Origin: Bemisia tabaci
Taxonomy: Eukaryota > Arthropoda > Insecta > Hemiptera > Aleyrodidae
Assembly (NCBI RefSeq): GCF_918797505.1
Contig: NC_092795.1
Span: 58,316,916 to 58,380,915 of the forward strand
Length of the DNA stretch: 64,000 nt
Reading direction: 5' to 3'
The notes under the pieces are model-generated. The model was not told the DNA's origin and ran no database searches. It saw only the letters and a program-made list of their open reading frames with translations. Below are positions 1-13,500 of the stretch, piece by piece. How positions within the stretch are numbered: position 1 is the stretch's first letter; every line of letters starts with the position of its first letter. The position numbers and the translations under genes were made by a program.

Positions 1-2334
1 TAATAACAAGGTCTCCCTCGTGTGCGTCGTCAGCTAGTGGCCCGCCGGAGAATGGTCTCCGTCGTCTTTTGCCGTCCCCGTCCAGCGCGACGACTGCGAC
101 GTCCGGATGACGAAAATCCGATGACTTTAACGCACGTTCGGTTCGTTCCGGCTCCGAGAGCGCCCAGCGCACCGCACCGGCTTCCACGCGGTTCTCATCC
201 AGCGCCGGGAGGGAGGGGGGAGGAGGGCACGAGCATGTCCAAATTCCGAAACCCCAACTTTCCATGACTGAGCTCTCTAGCTTTCAGGTGCTGCCACATT
301 TCCGCCCGGTAGCGAAGGGATTCTTTTTTCTTATTTTCTACTCGGATCTCTGCTCCATCATAGAGTACCTACAGAGTTGCCACAGTCAGAGAATGCCTGG
401 AAAACCGCGAAAAATCAGGGATAACCTGGAAAACCGCGAAATGTCGGGGTAAACATGGAAATGTCAGGGAAAATGTCGAAAGTGCCAGAGAAAAATTCTT
501 AATTTACCTTTCTATTCGCTCTCTAAAATAGATTTGACGTCTAACAACAAATTTTGCGTGGAAACGATTTCAAATCATGTATTTTTGGTACTGTGGCATA
601 TCCTCAATTGTCAGGGAATTCTACTCAAATTTTCAAGGAAATCAGGGAATTTCATTCTCTAACTTTTGTGGCGACCCTGTACTTAGAGTCATAGTAGGAA
701 TGAAAGAGCTGGCGCCGCTACTTTAAAGCATTTTCCAGTCATCGAATTCCATGACTCTTGTGCGGTGCCGGGCTACCAATTCGATACATTATCACAAAAC
801 CCGAAAAAACCCGATCACAGACTACGGTCGATAGGGAAAAGGTGTGAATTGAACAACACGACGCGGCATCACTGTCGCATATTTCGGCGATTGTGGTTTT
901 AGTTTTTATTCTTGTCACATCCACTAGTGACCTGTTTTCCCTGAAAATTTCGCCCAGTCACTTGCCATCGGTCCTCGGATTCGTAATTTACTTCCCGTGC
1001 TCATAATCCACGCAAACAATTTGTGGTTTTAGCAAGATTTATTTTTAAACCCGACTGCCGTTCAGCCCGATCATGCTCTCAAAATATTCAAGTTATCTTT
1101 CACTACTAGCAGCCTGCTGCCTCGAGCTTCGGGTCCATTTTGCCTTTTAATAGTCTTGATAATGGCGCTGATTCTACATTCCGGCAACGTAGAAGTCTAG
1201 AAGTTATTATTTCCAAGTTACTCATAGTAATTTATTCTCTCTGTCAGTCAGACGTATCAATGCTATCAGGAACTTTGTCAAACTGAGTTAAATTAAGTAG
1301 AGCTGTATGCATAAAACTTGCGTCTTCTGTAAATTCATTTTGATTTAATATATTTCACATAGTCTTGTTTACACTTAGTTATTTACAATTAATATAAAGA
1401 CACACAGTTCAGGGTACGGCGGTGCAACGGAGGCAGGACATTTAGGCGACTAGAGGCCCCGCCCCGTTTCAGAATAATTTCCTTCAAATGGAAGAGTAGG
1501 CCACCGAGGATTACCTTCGCGTACGAATAGTTGTATCTCAACGTTCAGGTAGCTTCCCTCTGCTGCATCTCAAGTCAGGTCCCCGATTCGCATCCCTCCG
1601 CTCATTGCGATTCCTCTTGCAAACAAGGAGAGAGAGAGAGAGAGAGGGGGGGGGGGAGAGAGAGAGAAAATAAACTATAACTGGAAATGGGTAACTTAGA
1701 TTTTGAAAACTTGACTATAAAAATTTGATTTTGATACAAGGAAAAATCTATCACTCGAATCATTACCGCATCGTGCGTCGACGGCTTAAAGTTTCCTCGC
1801 GATTGGTTTTTCCCAATTTTTCTCAGGAAGTTACTCTTCTTGAGATGTTTTGCGTTTCTTCCTCGATTACGGATACAATTAGTCGTAAAGATTACTCGAT
1901 TAATTAGCAGTCGGGTAATTATTGATATGCCGTTAATTGTCAAGTAGGAAGCCATTAAGATAAGTATACTCGCTCAAGGAAGCGAAAGGAAACACGGTTG
2001 AAATCTGGAGCTGTGTTATTTTATACAACTTTAATTTCAGCCAGCGGTATCGTGCGTAAACATACCTAGTTTCCTCCTCATCCTGTGGAAGTACTTACTC
2101 CAAGTCCGTTTCTAGGTCTCTAGACTTTCCCTAATTTCAGCCAAAATTCTTGAGAGAATGCTAGAGTCTCCTGAACTTCCTTTTCCAACACCTGGCGCAA
2201 TTCGTTCATCAGTTGCACTGCGTTAAAGGAAGAGGCGGGAAGTATACCACGAAGGTTTCCTATTATAAAGCACGGCAGAATAGAAGTAATTGAGAAAATT
2301 CCACGCCCGACGGCGGAAGGAACCTCTACCGAAC
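1..2334. other. Upstream non-coding stretch
   Basis: No exon recognised on either strand. Bases 1-240 are visibly GC-rich and CpG-rich compared with the AT-rich remainder, but carry no convincing open frame or splice pair. Bases 400-690 are a degraded AT-rich repeat full of TCAGGGAA/GGAAAA words, resembling the CAGGGTGT family at 42269. A mixed GA/G microsatellite lies at 1628-1668. The missing moesin N-terminal exons were looked for here and not found. Confidence 0.5.
1628..1668. repeat. GA/G microsatellite
   Basis: An AG dinucleotide run is interrupted by a run of G and then resumes as GA. Confidence 0.9.
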
Positions 2335-2407
2335 ATACTTTTGCCAAAAGGCACTATGTCCCTCGTAAACCATATGCACATAGTTCCTTTTAGCATAAAT
2401 ACATTTG
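2335..2407. repeat. Family B palindrome, degraded copy
   Basis: Short hairpin with arms around AAAAGGCACTATGT and ACATAGTTCCTTTT, followed by AGCATAAATAC. It matches the ends and arms of the longer family B palindromes at 2892, 31921, 41036 and 45286. Confidence 0.55.
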
Positions 2408-2796
2408 TGGAGCACGGAGACGCCGCGCTGGACGGTAGAGTAGAGAAGGCTCGAGTGTCAAAATCCAAAATCAAGTGTTTATCGTTTGCTTCTTAAGCCG
2501 TAACAGCCTCAAACGATCTATTTACACTGGATGTTGCCGATTTTATGAAAAAAATACCCGGGCCTCTCTTGATTCTTTGGGAAGCTCTGCGCGATTCGGC
2601 AAAGCTGGTGGTGTTATTGCCACTAAAACTTGCTCGTGGAAGTCGTCGCGGCGTCGTTGTAGGGCGACAGGCGACAACGGTTAAACGCTCGTGCGCTCTC
2701 GCCTAATTAATATGCCGACGTCCTCTCCACCTCAACCAAATTTCGTCGGCAGAGCTTTACACCTCGTCCACACGGGCCAATTCGTAGACCGTCTAT

Positions 2797-3198
2797 ATTG
2801 CCGTGTTAAGGAAAAACGTCGTATGGACATTCAAGAGTTGCCAAATTTCCTTGGACAAAACATGCTTTTTTAAGGAAAATTAATCATATTTGGGCGTATT
2901 TCTGCCAAACGGAACTAAGTGTGCATTTAGACATGAGCCCTGAGACCCATTATATGTATATGCATAACAAGGCTCACGTCATAATGCACATAGTTCCGTT
3001 TGGCAGAAATACGTCCATTGTTCCTTGAAATTTTCAGATATTTTAGATCGAATTGCAAACAAATATGTTGAAAAATATGTTTGAAAAATTCGAAGAAAAA
3101 TACTAATACTAAATCTTTGCCGAGGAAGTAAGGCTTTTATTGAAGGAAATCTGGCAACGTCTAAAGGCTCTTAAGGCGTTTTTCCTTAGCAGGGCAGT
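2797..3198. mobile_element. Family A foldback element, with a family B palindrome nested inside
   Basis: The left end ATTGCCGTGTTAAGGAAAAA is mirrored by the right end TTTTTCCTTAGCAGGGCAGT, followed inward by complementary GTTGCCAAATTTCC and GGAAATCTGGCAAC. The element is longer than its relatives because a family B palindrome (2892-3016) is inserted in it. It has no coding capacity and is a MITE-like non-autonomous element. Confidence 0.8.
2892..3016. mobile_element. Family B palindromic element
   Basis: About 125 bp and nearly a perfect hairpin: GGCGTATTTCTGCCAAACGG at the left is mirrored by CCGTTTGGCAGAAATACGTC at the right. The inner arms ATGAGCCCTG and AAGGCTCACGTC also pair. It interrupts the family A element. 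Confidence 0.8.
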
Positions 3199-4385
3199 AT
3201 AAGGGTACCCTCACTTCTTGCCTCGCCCAACTATAGTTTCACTGGAGTTGTAACTAGTTCGTCGGTCTATTGGACTGCACACAGTTTTCCCTACTATACC
3301 ACTTTGCTCACCCGAAGATCGGGATACCTTCGCCCTCGCACATACAAGCTTTACCTGAGTAAGTTTTCGAAAAATTCTATTTTTCAACGTTAGCGTTCCC
3401 CAACATTTAACGTTGCACCCTATCATCGATGGCCTCCGCCCTGGAATCAGAAGGCCCGATGCGTTTTTTGCTAGAATGGAAAATTACAACACAAAGGTTC
3501 AGCTTTCGATTGAACTCTTAGATTTGCAGAAAGCTCTCCTGTTATATATTTAGATAGTCTTCCCTCCGTTTAGTTTATAATACCTAAGCATCCTTTTACC
3601 AGTCGTAGTCAGTTATTCCCTTTACCGCAAGTAATATTGTAGCGCTTTTTGATTGGAAGAACTCGCGTCCTATAGGTATATCTTTCTGTCTTCTTCAAAT
3701 TAACTCTTTTTAAATTTGCGATTGTTTCAATTTGTTCAATGCATACTTTTGGGACTCGAAAAAGCGTGAATTAATAGCTAGACCTTGGGTAAGTACAACT
3801 TGAATTTGAACACGACTCGTTTTGGGAAGCAGGGCTTACTCGGTGCCCCTTGAACGTCCAATTTCAGCCTCAGCTGAGACGAGGCACTCCATTTACAGAA
3901 GGAAAACATTAAAACAGCAGGGGAAAAGCTGATTTGAGTTTTCCTTTAATTTTAAGTCTATTCGTTTCATTCTGATTCGCCTCCAATGAATTGATTGAAC
4001 ATTGAACGTGAAAACTCTGCTCGTCTTATTCGATCCCCAGACACGATCAATTCTCATGGAGAAGTTTCAGCATTCCTCATAACAAAAAAGTTCCTACTCT
4101 CACTTTCTCGCTGGTTAACAAAGTTCAGAGTAGCTCTAACTTTGAAATAATCGGAAAAATTGACACCCTGAAGTGTCAACTTTTTTCCTTCTTTAGGATC
4201 TTTAACATGGCGGGAAAGTTAAACAAATTAGATCCAGCATGACATCTTTCACCCATTGTCTGATAAGCTCTTCCTCGACCAATTTGTGAGCAGTATATTT
4301 TACTTCATCTGATAATGTGTTCCTGAATTTATTTTGTCTCCAAAAATTAGACACTCCTAACTTGCCTTTTCTTCTTTTTGTGCAG
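3199..4385. other. Upstream moesin intron, 3' part
   Basis: No recognisable coding sequence. It ends in the strong polypyrimidine tract and AG before exon a (TTTTCTTCTTTTTGTGCAG), so this is the 3' part of an intron whose 5' exon lies further upstream, probably outside the window. Confidence 0.6.
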
Positions 4386-4508
4386 GTGATGAGCCAAGAC
4401 GTGAAGAAAGAAAATCCACTTCAGTTCAAATTCCGAGCCAAATTCTATCCTGAAGACGTAAACGATGAAATCATTCAAGACATCACTCTTAGATTATTCT
4501 ATTTACAG
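4386..4508 (+). CDS. Moe: Moesin exon a (FERM F1/F2 boundary)
   Basis: Acceptor TTTTTGTGCAG ends at 4385 and donor GTGAAG starts at 4509. The exon has 41 whole codons, phase 0 at both ends. It starts [20 protein letters not shown] and ends [10 protein letters not shown], the end of lobe F1 and start of F2. The ATG at 4389 is an internal codon, not the start: the preceding valine codon is in frame and ERM proteins have about 70 residues before this point. Confidence 0.96.
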
Positions 4509-7500
4509 GTGAAGTATATTTATTAATTGCCTCTTTTTAACTCTTCGTTCTCTTGCTACTCACTACTCCGTCCTTTAAGCAGTAAATAGACTGAACAGAG
4601 TATAAATTACATATCAGTTTTTTGAGACTGCTTCACTTTCCATAATTTCGGGTTCGGATGAATCTATTCTATTGATGATTACAGTACTTAAGTAATATCT
4701 CTCCTGTTACTTCAGCTCCTGAAGACCTAATTTTGATTCTTGCAAGAAAAAAAATCATAGTTTCATTTTATACTTCAAAGAAAAAGTCTGTAAATTCAAT
4801 TACTTTGAAACAATGAATCCTTCTCTTTGAGTGTTCATGAGTCCAGAATTTCCGAGAAGTCCGGAAATAGCACTGTTTTTTTAAGGGCGGCCTGGAAGTA
4901 CTGAAAAAGAGCGGAAATTCCGAAATTTTTCCTTCATTCTAAGCATGTTTTTTAATAAAGCCTGGAAAGTATGCAATTCCCTGCGCGTTGATTCTTAGAG
5001 TAGTATTTGCCTGCAAGATCGCAATTGTGCTGTCAGTTAATCTTTAAGCCACCGATGAAATTTTGTGGCGGCTACGTCATTTTTGTCGCAATTTGAGCGA
5101 GAATTTCAGATTGTCGAAATTTTTTTAATTGCGTCAAAAGGAGGTACCTACTGAAAAAGTGCTGAATTTCTTGGGAATGTACTGAAAAAATACTGATTTT
5201 TGGCCATCCCGTTTTAATAAACACCCTGTAACAAGAAGGCACAATAAGATGGTGTTTCACATTGTCAGGGGTATATATTCGATATATATTTGCAATAGCC
5301 TAGCCAAATGTTTCAATAGTCTACTGTTGATAGTCACAGGTTAACCACTCGAAATGCTATCACTCAGCATGTTCCTTTTTCCTCATGCGCTTGAAAAACT
5401 TTAATCCTCTAAAACTTGTGCTCATAAACTGTTTTAATTTTCTTTCAGGTCAAAAATGCCATTTTGTCCGATGAAATATATTGTCCTCCTGAAACGTCAG
5501 TTCTTCTGGCATCATACGCTGTTCAAGCGCGTCATGGAGATTTCAACAAAGCCCTTCACACTTCAGGTTTTCTTGCCAGTGATAGACTTTTACCACAAAG
5601 GTAATTTCTCTTTGGAATTACAAAAAAGCTATTAAATTTTTAAATGTATGTAGCAAATGGTGGATATTGAAATGAAGATCCTTAGCTCTGCGAATACAAC
5701 TCTCATTGAACTCAGTTGTTCTTGAAATACTAATTTCTTAAAATTGTTCACCGTACAGCAATGGTTGGTGTGAACTGAGCTTTACGGCCTCTTTATGTTA
5801 GTACATGATCTTTATGACATCCGAATAATTTTCGTATTTTCTTCCCTCAAGTAGAAATAGCTAAAAACTTAGGTAAACGTTTAACTAAATAGCAGTTTTC
5901 ATCTTTTTCAATATGATGAAAATATTATTTGGAAGTTTTATAGAAATTGTTTCCTCTTATGAAAGCTAATGGATCTAATTTTAGTTCTATTCCTCTCATC
6001 ATTATCTCACTCTTTGTTTCAATGAGACGTCTTGAAACATGTTTTGGGTGGCATTTACTCACAGTAGCATTAATAATTATATTGTATATTTAATAATAAT
6101 ATTTTAATATATTAAAAGCCTTGTTAAAGGTTTCTAAGTTGCAGCTTGAAGGCCACGGAACAATACTGTTTAACTGACTTTTTTGGCGCAAATGAGTTAG
6201 CAACTTTTCCACTTTCTACAGTAGTGAATAAGTAACTTGTCATTAGTTTCTGTGTATTTTTCGAAGGAAATAAACTATATTTGATTCCGCTTGAGAGCGC
6301 TGTGACGCTTTAATGTGTAGAAAAAATTGCCACCCCAGCCTCAAAATTACAAAAATAACAAAGTTTTTTGTGCATCCTGTAAAATTATCAGCTTGCAGAC
6401 AAGCGATATTATTCTATAGTAATTGAATTGTATCTTGTTAGTAGATCAGTTCCAGTTGCTTCTCAGTCGGTTGCCTAATTTTTTGGTTGCGTTTTTTAAT
6501 CAATTTCAGAGTCATGGATCAACACAAAATGTCTCGAGAAGAGTGGGAACAAAGTATCACAACTTGGTGGAATGAACATCGTGCTATGTTGAGAGAAGAT
6601 GCCATGATGGAATACTTAAAAATTGCGCAAGACCTAGAAATGTACGGAGTCAATTATTTCGAAATTCGAAACAAGAAAGGCACTGAGCTATGGCTTGGAG
6701 TTGATGCTCTAGGTCTCAACATTTACGAGAAAAATGACAAGTAAGTACCGTAAAATTGCATTTTTTAACGTACTGATCAGTATGATGTTTTACCTCAGAA
6801 AATGTCACAAGTTTATCATGTGTTTATGCAGCAGTACATCGATTGATTTAAATTGATCATTGCCTAAACATTATCTCAAATTTTACTTTGATATTGGTGA
6901 GGATTCCTTACAATAGATCAAATATCAAAGAAACATTCGGTGCACCCACAAATTGATCTCAAATCCCACAATTTCATTTGACTAGTTCCAATAACTCATT
7001 CCTGAGATGAATACAATGTATGACTTTGGAGCTCTGAGTTCTTTGACAATGACAGGTGTAGGTATAGCCTCATTTCATGTGAAGTCATTGATGTTGAGTG
7101 GCCAATTAATGATCTCGTATTATCTCTGGGTACTCCTCTGTTTTATTAACCTCATTATGAGTTCAGCTGCCTTTATCGCTCCCTGCAGCCTTGGAGTGAT
7201 TTATGATTTGCTTCAAAATTTATGAAACTAAATTCCTCATCTGGTGTTTCAATTTTTAGCCTGGGCAAGATTAGTGCTAGATAACTCAAAGAAACTTACT
7301 TATCATGAAATATGTATCATCATTGAAACCCTATTTGAACGCATATTTTCAGAATCATCTTCTGATGCATCCAGTAAGATGTGGAACCATGAAATCTTTT
7401 ATTTTAAAAATAAAGACAACATTAGAGGGAAGTTATGTAAGTGTAACGTCTTTTTTGTGTGAACCCTGAACAATCCACTCTTGCTGCATCAATTTTGTTT

Positions 7501-10500
7501 TGAGTCGAAGATTCCCACCAGCATCCATTTTCTAATCCTACCATTAATTAAGAGTGTGTTATTACTGAGAATTTGGAAGCATTTCTTTCTCATTAATTAT
7601 TGTATCCATTTGAATTTGTGTTACATTTCCATGGTTACCAAGAGTTTCCCCCTCATTGAATGGTTATCCCCATCACCTCTGGAGTTATTTTTGTTAAATT
7701 TCCTATTTTTTCTCTCGCATTTCATTTATTTCCATCTGTTAACTGGATGTTGTATGAAATTCCCTCTCCCTTCCTCATTCAATTGCACTTCTCCGCTCTG
7801 GTTTTTCTTTAATTCGACTATGGATTGTCTGAAGTTTCAAGTTTCAAAAATTGTGAAAACAAAGCTCATTATTTGCCGCCAAATTTCAAGTGAGTCACAA
7901 ATTTCAATTTTTCTTTGTTTTTTTTAGGTTAACGCCAAAAATTGGTTTCCCTTGGTCGGAAATCAGAAACATCTCGTTCCATGATCGCAAATTCATCATC
8001 AAGCCGATCGACAAGAAAGCACCAGACTTTGTGTTCTTTGCCCCAAGAGTCCGTATCAATAAGCGTATTCTAGCTCTGTGTATGGGCAATCATGAACTTT
8101 ATATGCGGAGACGTAAGCCGGACACAATTGATGTCCAGCAAATGAAAGCACAAGCAAGAGAAGAGAAGATGGCAAAGCAGCAACAAAGGTATTTCAGTAT
8201 TTGAGGCTCATTCATTTCTTTAGCCGATGGGGCAAGGTCTTGAAAAATCTGGGAAGGTCCATTGAAGATTGTTGACAAAACCTAAAACTAAAGGAAATTA
8301 TTCTTGAAACTCATGATCAATTATTTATATATTATCTTAATAATGCAAATTGTCGGAACAGCTATATCTTTACATCTTACTAGCAAACAGAGGATATTGG
8401 AAGCTATTAGCATGGACTCTCTGTCATAACATAAAAAAACAGACATGAATGTAAAATTTAGAACAACCCTGTACCCATCTTCTCTTGACAAATCAGTTGT
8501 CACACTCATAATATGGCACCTTGGTCAGAGCTGCCTTTACATCATTAGTTGTACCTTCATGTCCAACATACACAAAAACAATTAGTGTGCCCTACAATCA
8601 CCAAAGTTAACAAGCTTGAGTTTCTGTTCAAACGGGTTGAAAACAGGGATTTAGAGCTGAGGTTTGAGGCAGCATCATAAACGGAGTGGAATTGGTGCGC
8701 AAGGCGGAGGTCCGGCGCGGACTTTCATGCCGCGTCGAACAGTGTGCTGGGGGATTGCATTTGCCGGTGAGGGAGCTTAACCTGGTGAAGCCAACACCCG
8801 GCATGACTTTTTGATGCCGCCTCAATTAGCAGACACCTCGGACGCCAGCACCCCAGGCCCGGCTGGCGGTCGGCTAATGGCACCGGACTGTGTTTTCTAC
8901 CCTGCCTCGGCGTCCACTTCTTAGAACTTCTCGGCGAGGTGTGGGCTGCCGTAAAGACAAAGGGGTGTTCCGCGAATCCATCGCCAAGTCCAAGGGTCGC
9001 ATTCCCCGCGGTCTTCTAGGACAGCCCTGTCGGTAATGAAGGTGGGTAGCAGGACCAAGAATTGATGTGGTATTGGGCTGCGAGCCGAGGGTCCGGCTTC
9101 AAAAGTTGAAGCCCATGTTGGTCCCCAAGCCAGCATCAAACCTCAGCATCAGCGCTTAATGCTGGCTCGGCCGGCACGCCGGCATTGGGCTTCAATGCCC
9201 GAAGCCGGCGCCGGCAGGTTGCGCTCATTAGGCGCGGTGCCGCATGCCCGCACGGCCGCTACCTGGGCATACGGCATTAATGCTGAGGCTCTTAGCCGAT
9301 GCTGTACGGCATAACCTCATTAGGCGCCTCAAATGCTTGGTTGAAAAGCTCAGAAAATTTCTTCTAGTGATTTTGGCATAAATTTTATTCTCTTTTTTTC
9401 CAGGGAAAAACTGCAACTAGAAATTGCTGCTCGTGAAAAGGCTGAAAGAAAACACCAAGAATACGAGGAGAGATTAAAGGCAATGCAAGCAGAAATGGCC
9501 AAACGTGAACAAGATTTACTAGATGCTCAGGTCAGTGTTTGATTTATGGTTTTTTTTTGCAATGAATACAATTATAATTCGAAAAGTTTAGAGGTTCTGG
9601 AAAGGTGTGAGTAATTTTGCTGAAAGTAAATTGTGAAGGACATCGTCGCTATCTACTTCATAGTTTACATATTCTAGAACGTAACTGCTGCATTAACAAT
9701 TAAGCTCATAAAATCAAAAAAATTGAAAAACTTAACAGTAAAATACAAATGAAGTCCTTGTTCTGATTAGTGTTGTTTAGTAACGCTAACTTGCTCTCTT
9801 TACCTATAAGATGTGCCAATTGTTGAATCTTAATCTCTAAGCTCAATATGCTTGAGGAAAAAAACTTTTTTTTCTGTAGAGCATGGCTAATGTATGAACC
9901 ACAATGAAAATAAATGTAACTTAACTATACCTAGGATCAAACGAACTGGAAGCAAGACGGCTCGCACTATTGTTCTTACGAGCTTGTTTCAGTTCTCCGA
10001 TAGCATGATCGTGTCTGAGGCAAAGCACACGTCACTTCAGAAAGTAGAAAATCGTGGCTGTGCTGAAGGTTGTGAGCAGAATTTGTGACCTGAATTTCAT
10101 CAGTTCTGTTGCTTAAAATTGTATTTCTTGACACCTTGAACAAGAAACTGTTAACACTGTTCATTATAATTTTAACAAATTCCCATCCTTCCTTAATTGT
10201 ATTAAAATTTAGCGCTAACATTACTAGAAATTTCTGGAGATTTTTGTGCTTCAATAGTACAAGCCTTCGATTCCTAGACACAAGAATGTAACTTTATTTC
10301 AATATTGTGAAATTTGCACTAGCATACTGTGCTTTTACTAGCATTCTGTCGAGAATTTCAAGAGAAACTTTCTCAGAATTTTCTTTTGATCCCACACTAA
10401 AATCAGAGACATTTTTGAAGGAAACAGCGCAGTCGTATTTGTGTGGAAAATAGATATGTTTTGGTTGATTTTGCACCCTTGGAATGGAGTTACGCTCTTT

Positions 10501-13500
10501 CATCTGAAGGATGACATCCACACAGCCTTCCTTTTTACTCTTTAGTCGTTCTTTTTTTAAGTATGATCCCTTGCTTAGCCACAGGATCATAACTGAACCT
10601 AAATGCCCTCTATAAAATTTAATTTTTTGCACACAGGATATGATAAAGAGATTAGAAGAACAATTAAGACAACTGCAGGCCGCCAAGGAAGAACTTGAAA
10701 CTAGACAGAACGAATTACAAGCAATGATGGAGAGGCTTGAGGATGCAAAGAATATGGAAGCAGCAGAACGTCAGAAATTAGAAGATGAAATCCAGGCTAA
10801 ACAAAATGAAGTGAACCGCATCCAGACTGAAGTAGACCTCAAAGATGAAGAAACACGCCGCTTGCAGGTCAGTACTTAATGTTCATTAGCAACCTTCAAA
10901 TTGAAGGTACGGAACCTGAGGCGTGTCTTTTCGCAGCGTCTGAACGCCGGCAGAAAAGTCGAGTCGAGGGTGAGAGGACGCTCCTATTTTGGAGCACAGC
11001 ACCTTAGGAGCGGAATTCGTGGATTATTTCCGCTGTGTCCGCTGCCAATTTCTCTTCATTGATCAGACAGTATGCTTTGAGCTGCGAAAATGGCTCGATG
11101 TGCTTGCAGGAGGATGGTGCAGGAGGGTATAAATTTGATCGACAAAAATCGACCGAAAAATAATAACGTGAATTGATCGAAATTGATGAGATGGCCAAAT
11201 TATTAAAAAATCGGTGTTGATTCAATCGACATGAATCAATCAACAAGAAATTGATTTAATTTTAAATAAACCGGTGTTAATTCAATCAACATGAATCGAT
11301 CTACAAACCAAAACGTGAACCAATTGACGTAATCAGATTGACTCACAGCTTGGTGAATCGATTCACGGTTTTGTCGATAGACTCACAGGTTTGTTGATTG
11401 ATTCATGAGTTTTTCAATCACTTCACGACTTTTGTCGATCAATTCACGGGTGAGTCGATAAATTCACAGCTTTTGTGATCGATTCGCGGGTTTGTCGAAC
11501 TAAAATCATTTGAAAATTGGTAGGAAAGGCAGTGGACTAGGCGGAATTTGTCGGTGTCTCCGCTCCGATCTGTTGGTGACAGATCGGAGCGTCCTCCATC
11601 GGCGTTTTCTGCAGCGTCTCTCCGCCGCTAAGGTGCCATCCCCACGCCAAATCATCAGGCAGATTTATCGAATTTAGCGGCGTCCGGACGCTGCGGAAAG
11701 ACGCGCCTAAGGTTTCATACTTTGAAGTTCCCTCTCCTGTACAGTGAGGTCTGTTCAGCACCATGCAGACTATTGAAGACCATCAATGCTGAGAAAAAAT
11801 CCGTTTGTTGTATGAGTGGATTACATTCTCAACTCCAACTCAATTCTTCACTATGTTTAAAATATAGTGCAACTCATACAATGCAATGTGTATAGTACAA
11901 TTCTACCATGATAATGTCGTAGTTCTTACTCACGTTGTCTATTGTTAATAAAAACCGGAAAATATCGGGAAATTTCATGTTGTCAGGAAAAATTAACAAA
12001 AAATCTGGAAAATCCGTTTTGGATTCCGAAATTCTTAGTGCGCTAAGCACTTCTCAACTACATACGAAACTGAAACATTTGGTTTGATTCTTTAATTATG
12101 TTGGTTTGTGGAACCAAATAATTGTCAATTTGATTGCGCTAAAAATTAGGGAATTTCATTTCAAATAACAGGAAAAATCAGGAAAATCAAAAATGGAATC
12201 TTAGTATACACCTTTTCACTGCAACACAAGAAAAATCTGATCCTTTAATCCTCAGTTCATGCCAAATTAAAGAAAAATTTCCTGTTTACTGTGGTTTTCA
12301 GGATACACTCAATTCCCTTTCCCTCAAAAACTGAGTGATTGGTTTGCGTAAATTTTCAGTGGTATAATCAAGCCATTTATTCCATGACTCTAGACTCTTT
12401 CCATGGTCTTTAAATTCTAATGATTGCACTAGTGATCTTATTACTTATCATATTTTTGCTCCAATTTTATTAAAGTGCCAACATAACAATGCACAGTTTG
12501 TACTCACACCATTTTGACAATTTTATTCTCCAGGAGGAAGTTGAACAGGCACGACAGAAACAAGAGGAAGTTAAGGCTGCATTACTGGCAGCAACTACAA
12601 CTCCCCAACACCACCATGTCGTAGAAAATGAACATGATGAAAATGATGATGAAGCTATCAATGGGCAAGTTTCAAAAGACTTAGCAACGGATGAACACAT
12701 TGTTGACCCCGTAGAAGAAAGACGAACCTTAGCAGAACGTAATGAACGTCTCCACGACCAGCTCAAGGTATGTTTCTTATTGCAAACGTGAATTTTGGAA
12801 TCATGAAGGCAAAAAGATGGATTTTAGAGAGATTTAAGGAGGTTGGTTTTTGTCAGTTCAGGAATCGGATTTTAAAATTGTAAAGAAATTGTGAGTGTAA
12901 TCTATCACACAGGTCATTAGTTTTTATCAAACATTCATTACCGTACTTGTACAGAATATACAGCTGTAATGAAAATTTGATGGCGGAAGTGCAAAACCTG
13001 CAGTGTTTCAAATTGCCGCTCTCATTTTATTGCTTCAGAGAGAAACAAGCCAACTTTATTACTTGAAATTTATACAGAATATTCTGCTAACAGAGAAGAA
13101 AAATCAAAAAAGTGTTCAATGAATTTTGTTGAATAGTTTACTGTTTGTTGATAAGTTAAGTTTTTTCACAGCAACACAAAATAATTAACTCAACGTTTTA
13201 AAACAAATAAATAATCACCATTATTCACTCAAAATGTTTTATAAAAAATAAAAAAACAGGAAGTACCTTAGGTTAAACAATTCTATCAGAACAAGAAAGC
13301 ATGTATAAATCCATGAGTGATTGCCGAAGAGCGGCCGAAGCGAAAATAGGACGGGGCATCTCACCTGTTGTGTCCAACATTCAAAACTCCGCTATGACAT
13401 TTTCTCACCTGTTGTTACTTAAATCTCCCGCCATACCAATTGAAATACGCACTGGTGCAGGAGGCGAGAACGAACAGATGACGCGTCATCGTAGCACCGA

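Noticed and set aside
4389..4526. ATG at 4389 as the start of moesin
   Set aside because: It is an internal methionine right after a splice acceptor; ERM proteins have about 70 residues of FERM lobe F1 before it.
7007..7927. Three consecutive same-frame hydrophobic ORFs in a moesin intron
   Set aside because: They lie in T-rich intron DNA where stops are rare in one frame, the frame does not join either flanking exon, and no membrane-protein family signature is visible.
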